Below, piece after piece: positions 34,506 through 47,055 of a stretch of DNA of 64,000 nt. The position numbers were made by a program, and so were the translations under genes. Source of the DNA: Winslowiella toletana (lineage in GTDB: Bacteria; Pseudomonadota; Gammaproteobacteria; Enterobacterales; Enterobacteriaceae); assembly GCF_017875465.1 (NCBI RefSeq), contig NZ_JAGGMQ010000001.1, positions 2,418,001 through 2,482,000 on the forward strand, in the 5' to 3' direction. The notes under the pieces are model-generated. The model was not told the origin of the DNA and ran no database searches. It was given only the letters and a program-made list of their open reading frames with translations. The first letter of the stretch is position 1, and each line of letters begins with the position of its first letter.

Positions 34506-34551
34506 GCGGGCGGCGATACCACGGTTGTAGGGGCGGCGTTCTCGCCGCCCG
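34506..34551. repeat. REP-like palindrome between fabY and yicH
   Basis: 34527-34551 reads GTAGG then GGCGGCGTTCTCGCCGCCCG, the same palindrome as 24978-25002. A partial inverse copy GCGGGCGGCGAT begins at 34506. It lies in the convergent gap that is also a break in gene order relative to E. coli K-12. Confidence 0.75.
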
Positions 34552-34557
34552 TGCCCT

Positions 34558-36234
34558 TTAAGGACGCAATTCCCCATTGACCATATGTTGCTGCACATTC
34601 TGGTCATTAGTGTTCACTGATAGCGTACCGCTGGCGCTCTGACGTAGCGGTTTGTCAGCCGCCAGGCTGGCATCGAGCTTCAGCTGCATATTGCTGCTGC
34701 CCGACAACGGCACGGCAGGCCAGCCCCAGTTATGCAGCAGGTCAGTCGCCACCGCGCGTCCATTCAGCGTTAAAGAGAGTGTGCGTGCAGGCTGTTGCGA
34801 TACCGTAGCCAGACTCTCCACCATCCCCTGACCGGCAAAAGCGCTCATCTCAGTGACTTTGATCTGATTGTCATCGGCGCTTAACGCCAGCGAAGGGTGA
34901 CGCAGATCGGTACGGTTAAAGGTCGCTTCCGCCGCATTAAGGCTCAGGCTGCCAGACCAGATGCCCCACTGATGATTGCGCGCCATCAGCAGATTACTGC
35001 CGTTACCATCCAGTGACGTCAGCTGGAACGGGAATGTGGGATTGATATCAATCACCAGGTTGCGGTTGGCAGAGAAACGGGTGACCGCCACACTATCCAG
35101 CCACTGCGGCAGCTGCTGCATCCAGCGATCGCGCCAGTTAGCAGGCAGCGTGTACTCCAGACCGGCAATCACCAGCTCATCCAGCGTCAGACGCTTATCA
35201 CTGCGCTGCCACTGGCCTTTGGTGCGGACCAGTCCGTTAACCCAGCGTGAACTAAACTGCGAAATATTGATGCCTTGCGGCGAAAAATCCATATTGGCGA
35301 TCGGGTCGTTAAGCTCCAGCTGACCGTTAATAAAGCTACTGGCGTTCATCGACAGCGAACCGCCGTTGCTTTCCCAGTCGCCATTATGCAAGGTCAAATC
35401 TTTCAGCGACAGATCGAGGTCGGTAACCGCCCAGTCCGGTCCCTGTAAACGCGCATCGGTAATGTCGACGCGGTCGAGCTGTACCGACGGCAGACTCAGA
35501 ATCGGTTGTAAGAAGTCACTGAGCGACTGGCTGGATTGCAGGCGAATATCATTCAGGCGCAGATTCGCGATGCGCCAGTTGCCCCGGGCATCGCGCTCGG
35601 CGTTGCCGGTCATTGAGCCACGCGCGAGATCAGCGCCCACATTGCTGAACACCAGGCGCTGATTATCAATACGCCCTTGCAACAGCACATTGTCGCCCGG
35701 TACGCCATTGATGGTCATTGAGCCTGCGCTCAGCTGGAAGCTGGCATTGTTGCCCAGCACATTGCCCACACCCGGTTGCCATGGCATGACGCCGCCATGC
35801 ACGCGCCGGGCGCTGATCGGCAGCACGCTGTGCGGACTTTCGACAACCATATCCGTCAGTTGCAGACGTCGCGCCTGTAATGGCCAGGCCACGCTGCTGT
35901 CGGAAACATTCAGGGTGCCTTCGCTCAGCTCTACGCTGTCAAAGTGCAGCGGGTTACTGAATTGCGTCAGAGCAAAGCCCAGATCAACACGTTTAGCCAC
36001 CAGCACCGCAGGCTGCCCGTCGTGGCCAAAGGTGACATCATTGAGTATCAGGTGTGAAGGCCAGGAAAAATCGTGATCAACTTTGGCCACCGACAAATGA
36101 TAATCCGTACGATCGCTGATCCAGCGGCTGGTCCAGTCAGCCCCCCAGCGTGTTTGCAGCAAAACATAAATCACGACCAGTACTGACAGCAGCAGTAGCA
36201 GCAGTGTCAGAAAAAATTTTCCGATAAATTTCAT
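34558..36234 (-). CDS. yicH: AsmA family protein YicH
   Basis: Inner-membrane-anchored periplasmic protein of the AsmA family, members of which are implicated in phospholipid transport or outer-membrane homeostasis. 558 residues from the ATG of MKFIGKFFLTLLLLLLS; a longer reading adds 18 residues without a ribosome-binding site. One N-terminal transmembrane helix is followed by a long beta-rich periplasmic part with repeated short strands. It has its own promoter region toward xanP. Confidence 0.92.
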   Translation of the reverse strand: MKFIGKFFLTLLLLLLSVLVVIYVLLQTRWGADWTSRWISDRTDYHLSVAKVDHDFSWPSHLILNDVTFGHDGQPAVLVAKRVDLGFALTQFSNPLHFDSVELSEGTLNVSDSSVAWPLQARRLQLTDMVVESPHSVLPISARRVHGGVMPWQPGVGNVLGNNASFQLSAGSMTINGVPGDNVLLQGRIDNQRLVFSNVGADLARGSMTGNAERDARGNWRIANLRLNDIRLQSSQSLSDFLQPILSLPSVQLDRVDITDARLQGPDWAVTDLDLSLKDLTLHNGDWESNGGSLSMNASSFINGQLELNDPIANMDFSPQGINISQFSSRWVNGLVRTKGQWQRSDKRLTLDELVIAGLEYTLPANWRDRWMQQLPQWLDSVAVTRFSANRNLVIDINPTFPFQLTSLDGNGSNLLMARNHQWGIWSGSLSLNAAEATFNRTDLRHPSLALSADDNQIKVTEMSAFAGQGMVESLATVSQQPARTLSLTLNGRAVATDLLHNWGWPAVPLSGSSNMQLKLDASLAADKPLRQSASGTLSVNTNDQNVQQHMVNGELRP

Positions 36235-36375
36235 CGCATCCTTCCCTATGAATTTCCGGTGTCCGGTTGTTATGCCTGAATTAGCCATTTAGCTCAACAG
36301 CCTGGATGTAAAGTCAGACAAACTCGCTGAAAAATCAGTGGGAATTGCGGGCGAGGTCAGCCTCGCCCGGGCAGA

Positions 36376-37770
36376 TTACTTATCCTGCTCTTGCGGGAAA
36401 ACCAGGTTCAGCACGATAGCGGTGATACCCCCTGCGGCGATGCCGGAAGAGAGCAGGGTTTTCAGCCAGTCAGGGGCAAATTGCAGAATCAGTGGCTGCT
36501 GTGAAACGCCAAGGCCGACCGCCAGTGACAGGGCGATAATCATAATCGCGCGGCGATTTAGCGGCTCGCGTGACACGATACGCACGCCGGAAGCGGCAAT
36601 GGTGCCGAACATTACGATGGTGGCGCCGCCAAGCACTGGCTCCGGGATATGCTGCACAAAGCCGCTGACCGCCGGGAACAGGCCAAGCACGATCAGCATC
36701 AGGGCCACCACAAAACCGACATAACGGCTGGCGACGCCGGTCAGCTGGATCACGCCGTTGTTCTGGCCAAAGCAGGAGTTAGGGAAAGTATTAAACAGCG
36801 CCGAGACGAAAGAGTTCAGGCCGTTAGCCAGCACGCCGCCCTTCAGACGCTTCATATACAGCGGTCCACTGACCGGCTGCTCGGAGACATCGGAGGTGGC
36901 GGTGATATCACCGATAGTTTCCAGTGAGGTCACCATAAACACCAGCATCAGCGGAATAATCAGATTCCAGTCGAAGCCCAGACCGTAATAGAACGGCGTC
37001 GGAATGGCGATCAGCGAATCACTGGTTGCCGGGCCGCTCTGTGGCAGCATATCCAGCGCCCACGCCAGCAGATAACCCACCGCCATGGCGATCACCAGCG
37101 AGGCCACGCGCAGATAAGCGTTACGCTGACGATTCAGCAGAATAATCACCGCCAGCACCACGCCAGCCAGCAGCAGATTTTTCGGCGCGCCAAAGCTGTG
37201 ATCGTTCATCGCGGCGAAGCCACCGCCAATCGAGGTCAGGCCAACCTGAATCAGCGACAGGCCAATAATCATCACCACAATACCGGAAACCAGTGGAGTG
37301 ATAATGCGACGCGCCAGATGCAGCACTCGCGACAGCACCATTTCGGTACAGGAGGCCACCATCAGGGTACCAAACAGCGCAGCCATCATGGTGGGCACAT
37401 CGGCGCCGCCGTTTTTCAGTACCAGACCGCCCATAATTAGCGGCGTGACAAAGTTAAAGCTGGTGCCCTGAATCGACAGCAGGCCGGAACCGACCGGTCC
37501 CCACGTCTTAATCTGCAAAATCGAGGCGACGCCTGAAGCGAACAGCGACATGCTGATAATATGCTGCGTATCCTGTGCCGGTAAGCCCAGCGCCTGACAG
37601 ATCAGCAGCGCTGGCGTAATCACCGCCACAAACATCGCCAGCAGATGCTGACAGGCGGCAAACAGGGTTTGTGGCAGCGGTGGACGGTCTTCAAGACGAT
37701 AAATAAGCTCGCTTGCAGCAACAGGAGTGGGGCGGCGATTTGCTGCGGCAGCATCGATTTCGGCGGACAT
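36376..37770 (-). CDS. xanP: Xanthine:H+ symporter XanP (NCS2 family)
   Basis: Inner-membrane purine permease, 464 residues with about 14 hydrophobic segments. Family signature regions [29 protein letters not shown] and the NAT motif region [15 protein letters not shown] are present and very close to E. coli XanP. ATG at 37770 ([13 protein letters not shown]) was chosen by homology. In K-12 gltS lies between xanP and recG; here an NAD(P)-binding protein gene takes that place. Confidence 0.95.
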   Translation of the reverse strand: MSAEIDAAAANRRPTPVAASELIYRLEDRPPLPQTLFAACQHLLAMFVAVITPALLICQALGLPAQDTQHIISMSLFASGVASILQIKTWGPVGSGLLSIQGTSFNFVTPLIMGGLVLKNGGADVPTMMAALFGTLMVASCTEMVLSRVLHLARRIITPLVSGIVVMIIGLSLIQVGLTSIGGGFAAMNDHSFGAPKNLLLAGVVLAVIILLNRQRNAYLRVASLVIAMAVGYLLAWALDMLPQSGPATSDSLIAIPTPFYYGLGFDWNLIIPLMLVFMVTSLETIGDITATSDVSEQPVSGPLYMKRLKGGVLANGLNSFVSALFNTFPNSCFGQNNGVIQLTGVASRYVGFVVALMLIVLGLFPAVSGFVQHIPEPVLGGATIVMFGTIAASGVRIVSREPLNRRAIMIIALSLAVGLGVSQQPLILQFAPDWLKTLLSSGIAAGGITAIVLNLVFPQEQDK

Positions 37771-37952
37771 TTTAACGGTTCCCAGGCGGCAAAGTGGCGA
37801 TTTTAATCTTCTGCCTGGCAAAAGCAATCGTTTGCCAGCCTGATCATCATAAAGTCCTGCTTAACCACCGCATCACAGGCTTATCCACGCGGTCAGATAA
37901 CCACTACGCTTAAGGCTATTCCGTAATTCAGCGGAGAAAAGATGAGGTACAG

Positions 37953-38618
37953 ATGAGTCAGGTTTTTATTATTGGTTCCACTGGCGGCGTTGGCCGCCGT
38001 CTGAGAAAACAGTTAACCGCATCGGGCCACCAGGTTACCGGCCTGCATCGTAAGCCCGGGCAGGCCGAAGAGTTACAGCAGGATGGCGTAACGCCGGTGC
38101 AGCTTGATCTGCTGACCACCAGTAATGAAAGTCTGGCGGCCGCGATGCACGGTTGTGATGTAGTGGTGTTTTCCGCCGGTGCGGCTGGCGCGGGCGTTGA
38201 GTTAACCGATGGCATTGATGGCCGTGGCGCGCAAATCGCCGCCGAAGCCGCGCGTATCGCGGGTGTTAAGCGTTTTTTACTGGTTTCTGCTTTTCCGGAT
38301 GCCGGGCGTGGCAAACAGCTATCGCCCACTTTCGAACACTATATGCAGGTGAAACGTCAGGCCGATGTGATGCTGGCGGCGACCGATCTGGACTGGGTGA
38401 TTCTGCGCCCCGGCACCCTGACTAACCATGAGGGGAGCGGCAGAGTGCATAGCGGACTGGCGATCGCTTATGGTGAGATCCCGCGTGATGATGTGGCGGC
38501 AGTGCTTCACAGCCTGGTTGAGCAACCGGCTGTGAAGCGGGTGATTATCGAACTGACCCGCGGTGAACAGCCGGTCAGCGCCGCTGTGCAGCAGATGGCG
38601 GCATATAGCGGACGCTAA
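37953..38618 (+). CDS. NAD(P)-binding oxidoreductase, atypical SDR
   Basis: 221 residues. The N-terminal Rossmann motif GSTGGVGRRL (TGxxGxxG type), the beta-4 segment VVVFSAGAAGAG and the YMQVKRQAD stretch (YxxxK) mark an atypical short-chain dehydrogenase like the NAD(P)H-binding SDR5 proteins (YwnB/YtfG-like). The substrate is unknown. It is divergent from xanP and convergent with recG (6 bases between stops). Confidence 0.88.
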   Translation: MSQVFIIGSTGGVGRRLRKQLTASGHQVTGLHRKPGQAEELQQDGVTPVQLDLLTTSNESLAAAMHGCDVVVFSAGAAGAGVELTDGIDGRGAQIAAEAARIAGVKRFLLVSAFPDAGRGKQLSPTFEHYMQVKRQADVMLAATDLDWVILRPGTLTNHEGSGRVHSGLAIAYGEIPRDDVAAVLHSLVEQPAVKRVIIELTRGEQPVSAAVQQMAAYSGR

Positions 38619-38624
38619 GCCGCA

Positions 38625-40706
38625 TCAGGCGTTGGTATAACGTTCGGTTTCCGGCAGCCAGCGTTCAATCAGCGCCTGTGCCTGTTCGGGATAGTGCTGG
38701 TGGATATGGCGCGCCACGCGCTGTACTTCCGGGATCATCGCCTGATCGCGCAGCAGGTCAGCGACTTTAAATTCGGCATTACCGGTCTGGCGTGTACCGA
38801 GCATTTCACCGGGGCCGCGAATTTCCAGGTCGCACTGGGCAATCACAAAGCCGTCATTGCTGTCGCGCAGCACTTGCAGACGCTTCTGGGCGGTTTTGCT
38901 GAGCGGCGCTTTATACAGCAGCACACAGTGGGAGGCGACGGCGCCACGTCCGACGCGGCCGCGTAACTGATGCAGCTGCGCCAGCCCCAGACGCTCCGGG
39001 TTCTCAATAATCATCAGGCTGGCGTTGGGCACATCTACGCCCACTTCAATCACCGTTGTGGCCACCAGCAGCTGAATATCACCCTGTTTAAAGGATTGCA
39101 TCACCTGCTGTTTTTCCTGCGGCTTCATGCGACCATGAACCATGCCGACATTCAGATCCGGCAGCGCAATTTTCAGCTCTTCCCAGCTGGCTTCTGCCGC
39201 CTGAGCTTCCAGTAGCTCTGACTCTTCAATCAGCGTGCAGACCCAGTAAGCCTGGCGTCCTTCATCGCTGCAGGCGCTTTTCACCCGGGCAATAATATCT
39301 GCGCGCCGGGTATCCGGGATCGCCACTGTCGTCACCGGGGTGCGCCCCGGCGGCAGTTCATCAATCGTCGAGGTATCGAGATCGGCATAGGCGGTCATCG
39401 CCAGGGTGCGCGGAATCGGGGTGGCGGTCATAATCAGCTGATGCGGATGGAAACCCTGCTCCTCGCCTTTCTCCCACAGCGCCAGACGCTGGTGGACGCC
39501 GAAACGGTGCTGCTCATCGATAATCACCAGCGCCAGGCCGTTAAATTGTACCTGCTCCTGGAAAATTGCATGGGTGCCGACAATCATCGATACCTGACCG
39601 CTGGCAATCGCGTCCTGCTGTGCCTGACGCGCTTTGCCTTTCTGTTTACCTGCCAGCCAGCCGACTTCAATGCCCAGCGGCGCAAACCACTGGCGGAAGT
39701 TACTGGCGTGCTGCTCGGCCAGCAGTTCGGTGGGCGCCATTAACGCCACCTGCTTACCGTAAGCAATTACATTCAGCGCCGTCAGCGCGGCAACCAGCGT
39801 TTTACCGGAACCGACATCACCCTGCACCAGACGCATCATTGGATAGTCGTGCGCTAAATCGCGTTCAATCTCCGCCACCACCCGTTCCTGCGCCCCGGTG
39901 GGTTTAAACGGCAGGGCGGCCAGCAGTTTATCGCTCAGCTCATGGCGTGCGGTCATCGGCAGGGCGTGGTAACGCTGCGCGCCGGCGCGAACCGCCAGCA
40001 TACTGAGGTTGTGCGCCAGCAGCTCTTCCATAATCAGGCGGCGCTGCGCGGGATGTTTCCCGCTTTCCAGATCGACCAGCGCCATATCCGGCGGCGGACG
40101 ATGCAGAGTGCGCAACGCCTGTGGCAGGCTAATCATGCCCTGACTGAGATCCGGCGGCAGCAGTTCGGCAATCGCGCAGGTTTCCAGCAGCGTCAGCGCC
40201 TGCTCTGTAAGATTACGCAACGTCGCCTGGCGAATGCCTTCAGTGGTCGAATAGACCGGCGTCAGCGTCTCCTGTAGCTCGGTAACGCTGTTTTCGCCCT
40301 GGACGCGATACTCAGGATGAATAATTTCAGCGCCGCGCTGGCCGCGTTTGATCTCACCATAGGCGGTCACGCGTTTACCGGCGGCGAGGCTGTTTTTCAT
40401 CCCGGCATTGAAATTGAAGAAGCGCATGGTCAGGATACCGCTGCCATCACTGATCTGACAGGTCAGCATGCGGCGGCGACCAAAGCTGATATCACTCTGC
40501 AATACTTCGCCCTCTACCGTGGCATAAATCCCCGGCAGCAGATCGTTAATCGCATAGAGTTGGGTGCGGTCTTCATAGCGCATCGGCAGATGGAGCAGCA
40601 AATCCTGCACGGTATGCAAACCGAGCTTTGCCAGTTTGCCCGCCTGGCTGGCGCCAACGCCGGAAAGCGTACTGAGGGGTACGGCATCCAGCAGGCGGCC
40701 TTTCAT
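38625..40706 (-). CDS. recG: ATP-dependent DNA helicase RecG
   Basis: Branch-migration helicase that remodels stalled forks and R/D-loops. 693 residues from MKGRLLDAVPL, exactly the E. coli length. It has an N-terminal wedge/OB domain, Walker A GDVGSGKT, motif II DEQH (as in RecG, in place of DEAH), SAT-like MTATPIPRTLA, and motif VI QLRGRVGRG. Its ATG overlaps the trmH stop (ATGA), part of gmk-rpoZ-spoT-trmH-recG. Confidence 0.98.
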   Translation of the reverse strand: MKGRLLDAVPLSTLSGVGASQAGKLAKLGLHTVQDLLLHLPMRYEDRTQLYAINDLLPGIYATVEGEVLQSDISFGRRRMLTCQISDGSGILTMRFFNFNAGMKNSLAAGKRVTAYGEIKRGQRGAEIIHPEYRVQGENSVTELQETLTPVYSTTEGIRQATLRNLTEQALTLLETCAIAELLPPDLSQGMISLPQALRTLHRPPPDMALVDLESGKHPAQRRLIMEELLAHNLSMLAVRAGAQRYHALPMTARHELSDKLLAALPFKPTGAQERVVAEIERDLAHDYPMMRLVQGDVGSGKTLVAALTALNVIAYGKQVALMAPTELLAEQHASNFRQWFAPLGIEVGWLAGKQKGKARQAQQDAIASGQVSMIVGTHAIFQEQVQFNGLALVIIDEQHRFGVHQRLALWEKGEEQGFHPHQLIMTATPIPRTLAMTAYADLDTSTIDELPPGRTPVTTVAIPDTRRADIIARVKSACSDEGRQAYWVCTLIEESELLEAQAAEASWEELKIALPDLNVGMVHGRMKPQEKQQVMQSFKQGDIQLLVATTVIEVGVDVPNASLMIIENPERLGLAQLHQLRGRVGRGAVASHCVLLYKAPLSKTAQKRLQVLRDSNDGFVIAQCDLEIRGPGEMLGTRQTGNAEFKVADLLRDQAMIPEVQRVARHIHQHYPEQAQALIERWLPETERYTNA

Positions 40707-41398
40707 TTTTTCACCGAAGACTGCATGGTTGCCCACCAGCTGTCGTCAGCGACCACCTCACCATCATCATTGATCAGCGGATAAGGTAAGCCTTTATGTT
40801 TGGCGACGCGGGCCAGCACCGGGTAACCGCCTTCAAACAGCAGGCGCTGCTGTTCAGCGTAATCAAGAGTGCTGCTGCTGCGGTTATACATGCCGGCATT
40901 CTGCCGCTGGCGCTGCGCTTCATAGAGGATTAACGCCGAAGCGACCGAAACGTTCAGCGACTGCACCATGCCGATCATCGGGATAATAATATCCTGATCG
41001 GCCAGATCCAGCGCTTGTTGAGTAATGCCGGTTTTCTCTTGTCCCATCAAAATGCAGGTGGGGCGCGTATAATCGATTTCGCGAAAATCCACCGCGCTAT
41101 CAGAGAGATGGGTTGCCAGAATTTGCATGCCCTGCGCTTTCAGCTGGCCGACGGCTTCACCGATGGTGGCATGGGTTTTCACCTGCACCCAACTGTTGCT
41201 GCCGGCGGCAGAGGAGACCATGGTACGCATACGGTGGCCAGGCCAGACCGCATGAACTTCATGCACGCCAACGGCGTCTGCGGTGCGAATGACGGCAGAG
41301 ACGTTATGGGGCTTATGGACTTGTTCCATGCAGACGGTCAGATCATGCTGACGCGCCGCAAGCATCTCGCGAATACGAGCAAAGCGTTGAGCATTCAT
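40703..41398 (-). CDS. trmH: tRNA (guanosine(18)-2'-O)-methyltransferase
   Basis: SPOUT methyltransferase modifying G18 of tRNAs. It has 231 residues. The three SpoU motifs are present: NVSAVIRTADAVG, LMGQEKTGI and MVQSLNVSVASALILYE. It lies three bases after the spoT stop. Confidence 0.97.
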   Translation of the reverse strand: MNAQRFARIREMLAARQHDLTVCMEQVHKPHNVSAVIRTADAVGVHEVHAVWPGHRMRTMVSSAAGSNSWVQVKTHATIGEAVGQLKAQGMQILATHLSDSAVDFREIDYTRPTCILMGQEKTGITQQALDLADQDIIIPMIGMVQSLNVSVASALILYEAQRQRQNAGMYNRSSSTLDYAEQQRLLFEGGYPVLARVAKHKGLPYPLINDDGEVVADDSWWATMQSSVKK

Positions 41399-41401
41399 GC
41401 G

Positions 41402-43519
41402 TTAGTTACGGTTACGGTGAACTTTAATCACATCCGGCATAACGCGGATTTTGCGCATGATATTTGCCAGATGAACGCGGTCGCGTGCGGTCAGGCGAAT
41501 AAACGCGCTGTACACACGGCCATCTTTCTCTTCAGTATTCAGGCTCTGAATATTGGAACCGGCAGTATTGATCGCGGCGGTCAGGTTGGCCAGTGCGCCC
41601 TGGTGGTTAAACATATCCACTTTGATTTCGGCGACAAACTCCTGCTCGGTCTCAGTATCCCACTCTACCGCCATAAATTTCTCCGGCTCTTTCTGGTAGC
41701 CACGGATATTACGGCAGGATTCGTGGTGCACCACCAGTCCTTTACCTGGGCTGACATGGGCGATAATCGGGTCACCTGGGATCGGCCGGCAACATTTGGC
41801 AAAGGTAATCAGAACGCCATCGGCGCCTTTAATCGGCAGCTTACTGCGTGAGCTACCGCTGACTGGCTGCACTGGTGCAGCTGGTTCGTTCTGCTGCAGA
41901 TTTTTTGCCACCACCACGCTCATCGCGTTGCCAAGGCCGATTTCCGCCAGCAGATCGTCCAGCGTCGCGAGCTTCATGCGCTCAAGCTCCTGCTGCAGAT
42001 TGTCCGGCGGGATCTCTGCCAGTTTACGGCTGCCGCCCAGCGCGTGATTAAGCAGGCGACGGCCAAGGCTGACCGAGTCATCGCGCTTCAGGTTTTTCAG
42101 CAACTGACGAATTTTCGCCCGCGCTTTCGAGCTGACTACAAAGTTAAGCCATGCAGCGTTCGGGCGCGCGCCCGGCGCGGTGATAATCTCCACCGTCTGG
42201 CCGCTGGTCAGCGGCTGCGACAGGGGATAAGGCTGGCGATCAACGCGTGCGCCAACACAGGCGTGACCGATATCGGTATGCACGGCATAGGCAAAGTCGA
42301 CTGGTGTGGCGCCTGCGGGAAGTTCGACGATGCGGCCTTCCGGGGTGAAAACGTAAATCTCATCCGGGAACAGATCGGATTTTACACTCTCAATAAATTC
42401 AAATGAGCTACCGGCGCTCTGTTGCAGCTCCAGCAGGCTCTGCAACCAACGCTGGGCGCGGATCTGCGCGGTAGTGCTACTTTCGCCCTGCTCTTTATAA
42501 GCCCAATGTGCGGCAACACCCATCTCTGCCATCTGGTCCATATCTTCAGTACGAATCTGCACTTCAACCGGCACGCCATGCGGTCCGATCATCGAAGTAT
42601 GCAGCGACTGATAGCCGTTGGCCTTTGGAATGGCAATATAGTCTTTAACCCGGCCAGGACGTGGCTTATACAGGCTATGCATCTGACCCAGCACGCGATA
42701 ACAGGTATCGACATCGCTGACGATCACGCGGAAAGCGTAGATATCCATGATCGAGTGAAAGCGCTGTTCTTTCAGGTGCATTTTGCAGTAGATGGAATAG
42801 AGGTGCTTTTCGCGACCACTGACGCGGCAAGGGATACCGGCTTCCTGCAGGCGACCGTCGATTTCCGAGAGGATCTTTTGAATCATCTCTTTACGGTTAC
42901 CGCGCGCCGCCTTCACGACTTCTTTGATTACGCGGTAGCGATTAGGGTAGAGCGCTTCAAAACCGAGCTCTTCAAGCTCAGTTTTCAGATGATGAATACC
43001 CAGACGATGAGCCAGAGGACTGTAGATTTCCAGCGTTTCCAGCGCAATACGGCGACGTTTGTCCGGGCGTAATGAGCCCAGCGTGCGCATATTGTGGGTA
43101 CGGTCCGCCAGCTTGATCAGAATGACGCGGATATCCTGCACCATCGCCATGATCATTTTGCGGAAGTTCTCGGCTTGCGCCTCTTTCTTGTCGCGGAATT
43201 TCAGCTTATCCAGTTTGGATACGCCCTCAACCAGTTCGGCAACGCTTTTGCCAAACAGCTGCTCCATATCCTGATAGGTGGCGGGCGTGTCTTCAATAAC
43301 GTCATGCAGAAGCGCGGCCATAAGCGTCTCATGGTCGAGCTTCATTTCAGCGAGAATGCAGGCGACAGCTACCGGATGGGTGATATAAGGCTCACCGCTG
43401 GAGCGTGTCTGTCCCTCGTGAGCATCACGTGCGACAAGATAAGCTTGCTTGAGGCGCTTAATCTGGTCCTCAGGCAAGTATTTTTCAATCAGCTGATTGA
43501 GGCTTTCAAACAGATACAA
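41402..43519 (-). CDS. spoT: Bifunctional (p)ppGpp synthetase/hydrolase SpoT
   Basis: Main hydrolase and weak synthetase of the alarmone (p)ppGpp. It has 705 residues. The N-terminal HD hydrolase domain (HPVAVACILAEMK, LLHDVIEDT) is intact, followed by the synthetase domain, a TGS domain (IYVFTPEGRIVELPAGATPVDFAYAVH) and a C-terminal ACT domain. Third gene of the gmk-rpoZ-spoT-trmH-recG unit. Confidence 0.98.
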   Translation of the reverse strand: MYLFESLNQLIEKYLPEDQIKRLKQAYLVARDAHEGQTRSSGEPYITHPVAVACILAEMKLDHETLMAALLHDVIEDTPATYQDMEQLFGKSVAELVEGVSKLDKLKFRDKKEAQAENFRKMIMAMVQDIRVILIKLADRTHNMRTLGSLRPDKRRRIALETLEIYSPLAHRLGIHHLKTELEELGFEALYPNRYRVIKEVVKAARGNRKEMIQKILSEIDGRLQEAGIPCRVSGREKHLYSIYCKMHLKEQRFHSIMDIYAFRVIVSDVDTCYRVLGQMHSLYKPRPGRVKDYIAIPKANGYQSLHTSMIGPHGVPVEVQIRTEDMDQMAEMGVAAHWAYKEQGESSTTAQIRAQRWLQSLLELQQSAGSSFEFIESVKSDLFPDEIYVFTPEGRIVELPAGATPVDFAYAVHTDIGHACVGARVDRQPYPLSQPLTSGQTVEIITAPGARPNAAWLNFVVSSKARAKIRQLLKNLKRDDSVSLGRRLLNHALGGSRKLAEIPPDNLQQELERMKLATLDDLLAEIGLGNAMSVVVAKNLQQNEPAAPVQPVSGSSRSKLPIKGADGVLITFAKCCRPIPGDPIIAHVSPGKGLVVHHESCRNIRGYQKEPEKFMAVEWDTETEQEFVAEIKVDMFNHQGALANLTAAINTAGSNIQSLNTEEKDGRVYSAFIRLTARDRVHLANIMRKIRVMPDVIKVHRNRN

Positions 43520-43540
43520 GGCGAGCCTTCCGGCAGCTAA

Positions 43541-43816
43541 TTAACGACGACCTTCAGCGATAGCGGTGACTGCCTGTAATTCAGCGGCTTCCTGCTCTTG
43601 CTGTTCCTGGCGATCACGCACATCCAGAATCTGGTTAGTGATCAGGCCTTCTTCGATTTCACGAAGAGCGATTACGGTAGATTTATCGTTTTCTTCCGGA
43701 ACCAGTGCATCTTTGCCGCCAACCTGCATCTGACGTGCGCGACGTGCAGCGACCAGAACCAGGTCAAAGCGGTTGCCAATTTTCTCTACTGCGTCCTGTA
43801 CGGTTACGCGTGCCAT
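43541..43816 (-). CDS. rpoZ: RNA polymerase omega subunit
   Basis: 91-residue assembly chaperone of RNA polymerase that forms part of a ppGpp site. The start [20 protein letters not shown] is the family's. It lies between gmk and spoT, the conserved order. Confidence 0.98.
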   Translation of the reverse strand: MARVTVQDAVEKIGNRFDLVLVAARRARQMQVGGKDALVPEENDKSTVIALREIEEGLITNQILDVRDRQEQQEQEAAELQAVTAIAEGRR

Positions 43817-43870
43817 AAGTGTGATACTCCACGGGTGACGAAATGACTCGGCATCATACTGAAAGTGTCT

Positions 43871-44494
43871 TCAGTCTGCCAATAGTTTGCTGATTAAAGC
43901 ATCATGTCGGGCTTTTTGACGGCCCATGCGCAGGCGCTCTGCGCGAATAATGTGTTTCAGATCGGACACCGCCAGATCAAAATCATCATTCACAATTAAA
44001 TAGTCGTACTCGGCGTAGTGGCTCATTTCTGCGACGGCTTGCGCCATGCGCTTTGCGATCACCTCTTCGCTGTCCTGCCCACGACCGCGCAAACGGCGAT
44101 CGAGTTCATCTTTCGACGGCGGCAGCACAAAAATGCTGCGAGCCTGCGGCATTCTCTGACGAATCTGCTGGGCGCCTTGCCAGTCGATATCGAGAAAAAC
44201 ATCCACACCGGTCGAGAGCACCTGCTCAATGGCCTTGCGGGATGTGCCGTAATAATTGCCAAAAACTTCAGCATGCTCAAGGAAAGCATCTTCCTGAATC
44301 ATCGTTTCAAACTCGGGTTTGGAAACGAAAAAGTAGTGCTCACCGTGATTCTCGCCGGGACGGACGTTACGCGTGGTATGCGAAATGGACACCTGCGTAT
44401 CGTACAGCGGCTGAGTCTTCAACAGTGCCTGAATCAGACTGGATTTACCCGCGCCACTTGGGGCGGAAATAATAAAAAGCGTGCCTTGAGCCAT
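43871..44494 (-). CDS. gmk: Guanylate kinase
   Basis: Converts GMP and ATP to GDP and ADP. It has 207 residues. P-loop [11 protein letters not shown] and the GMP-binding segment [11 protein letters not shown]...HYFFV are present. First gene of its operon and divergent from ligB. Confidence 0.98.
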   Translation of the reverse strand: MAQGTLFIISAPSGAGKSSLIQALLKTQPLYDTQVSISHTTRNVRPGENHGEHYFFVSKPEFETMIQEDAFLEHAEVFGNYYGTSRKAIEQVLSTGVDVFLDIDWQGAQQIRQRMPQARSIFVLPPSKDELDRRLRGRGQDSEEVIAKRMAQAVAEMSHYAEYDYLIVNDDFDLAVSDLKHIIRAERLRMGRQKARHDALISKLLAD

Positions 44495-44496
44495 GA

Positions 44497-46422
<1,926 letters not shown>

Positions 46423-46437
46423 GTCGCGCAACTGCGC

Positions 46438-47055
46438 TTAATGCTCAGGATGCGGATAATTGAAAATTGGCAGACCCAGTTTAAACCGCAATGCCAGTAA
46501 GCGGGCAGCGAAGCCAGTCAGCAAGGTAATGGAGATAATCAATTCATGGGACAACGGGGTTTTCAACAGCAGGATATAAATCCAGCTGGAAGCGAAGGCA
46601 ATCCCGGCATAAAGCTCTTTCTGAAATACCAGTGGAATACGGTTGCAGAACATATCGCGCAGCACGCCGCCAAACACGCCGGTAATCACTGCACTGATGG
46701 CGGCAATAATTGACGCATGGCCCATATCGAGTGCGACTTTGGTGCCGATAATCGAGAAAACCACCAGCCCCAGCGCATCCAGCACCAGAAAGACTTTCCG
46801 CAAGTGGGTCATAAGTGGCGCCACCAGGGTCGTCACGACTGCAGCGGCGGCGACAATCATGATGTATTCGGGGTGTTTAACCCAGCCAAGTGGGTAGTGG
46901 CCCAGTAGCATATCGCGCACCGAACCGCCGCCGATGGCGGTAACCGAAGCGATAATAATAACGCCAAACATATCCATCTTACGGCGACCTGCCGCAAGCG
47001 CGCCTGTCATCGCTTCTGCGGTAATACCAATGATATAGAGAACGGTAAGTAACAT
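46438..47055 (-). CDS. yicG: TRIC-type channel family protein YicG
   Basis: Inner-membrane protein of 205 residues, the same length as E. coli YicG. It has two repeats of three helices with [19 protein letters not shown] and [20 protein letters not shown], the paired glycine-rich motifs of the UPF0126/TRIC cation channel family. ATG at 47055 chosen by homology. It marks the left edge of the accessory region. Confidence 0.93.
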   Translation of the reverse strand: MLLTVLYIIGITAEAMTGALAAGRRKMDMFGVIIIASVTAIGGGSVRDMLLGHYPLGWVKHPEYIMIVAAAAVVTTLVAPLMTHLRKVFLVLDALGLVVFSIIGTKVALDMGHASIIAAISAVITGVFGGVLRDMFCNRIPLVFQKELYAGIAFASSWIYILLLKTPLSHELIISITLLTGFAARLLALRFKLGLPIFNYPHPEH

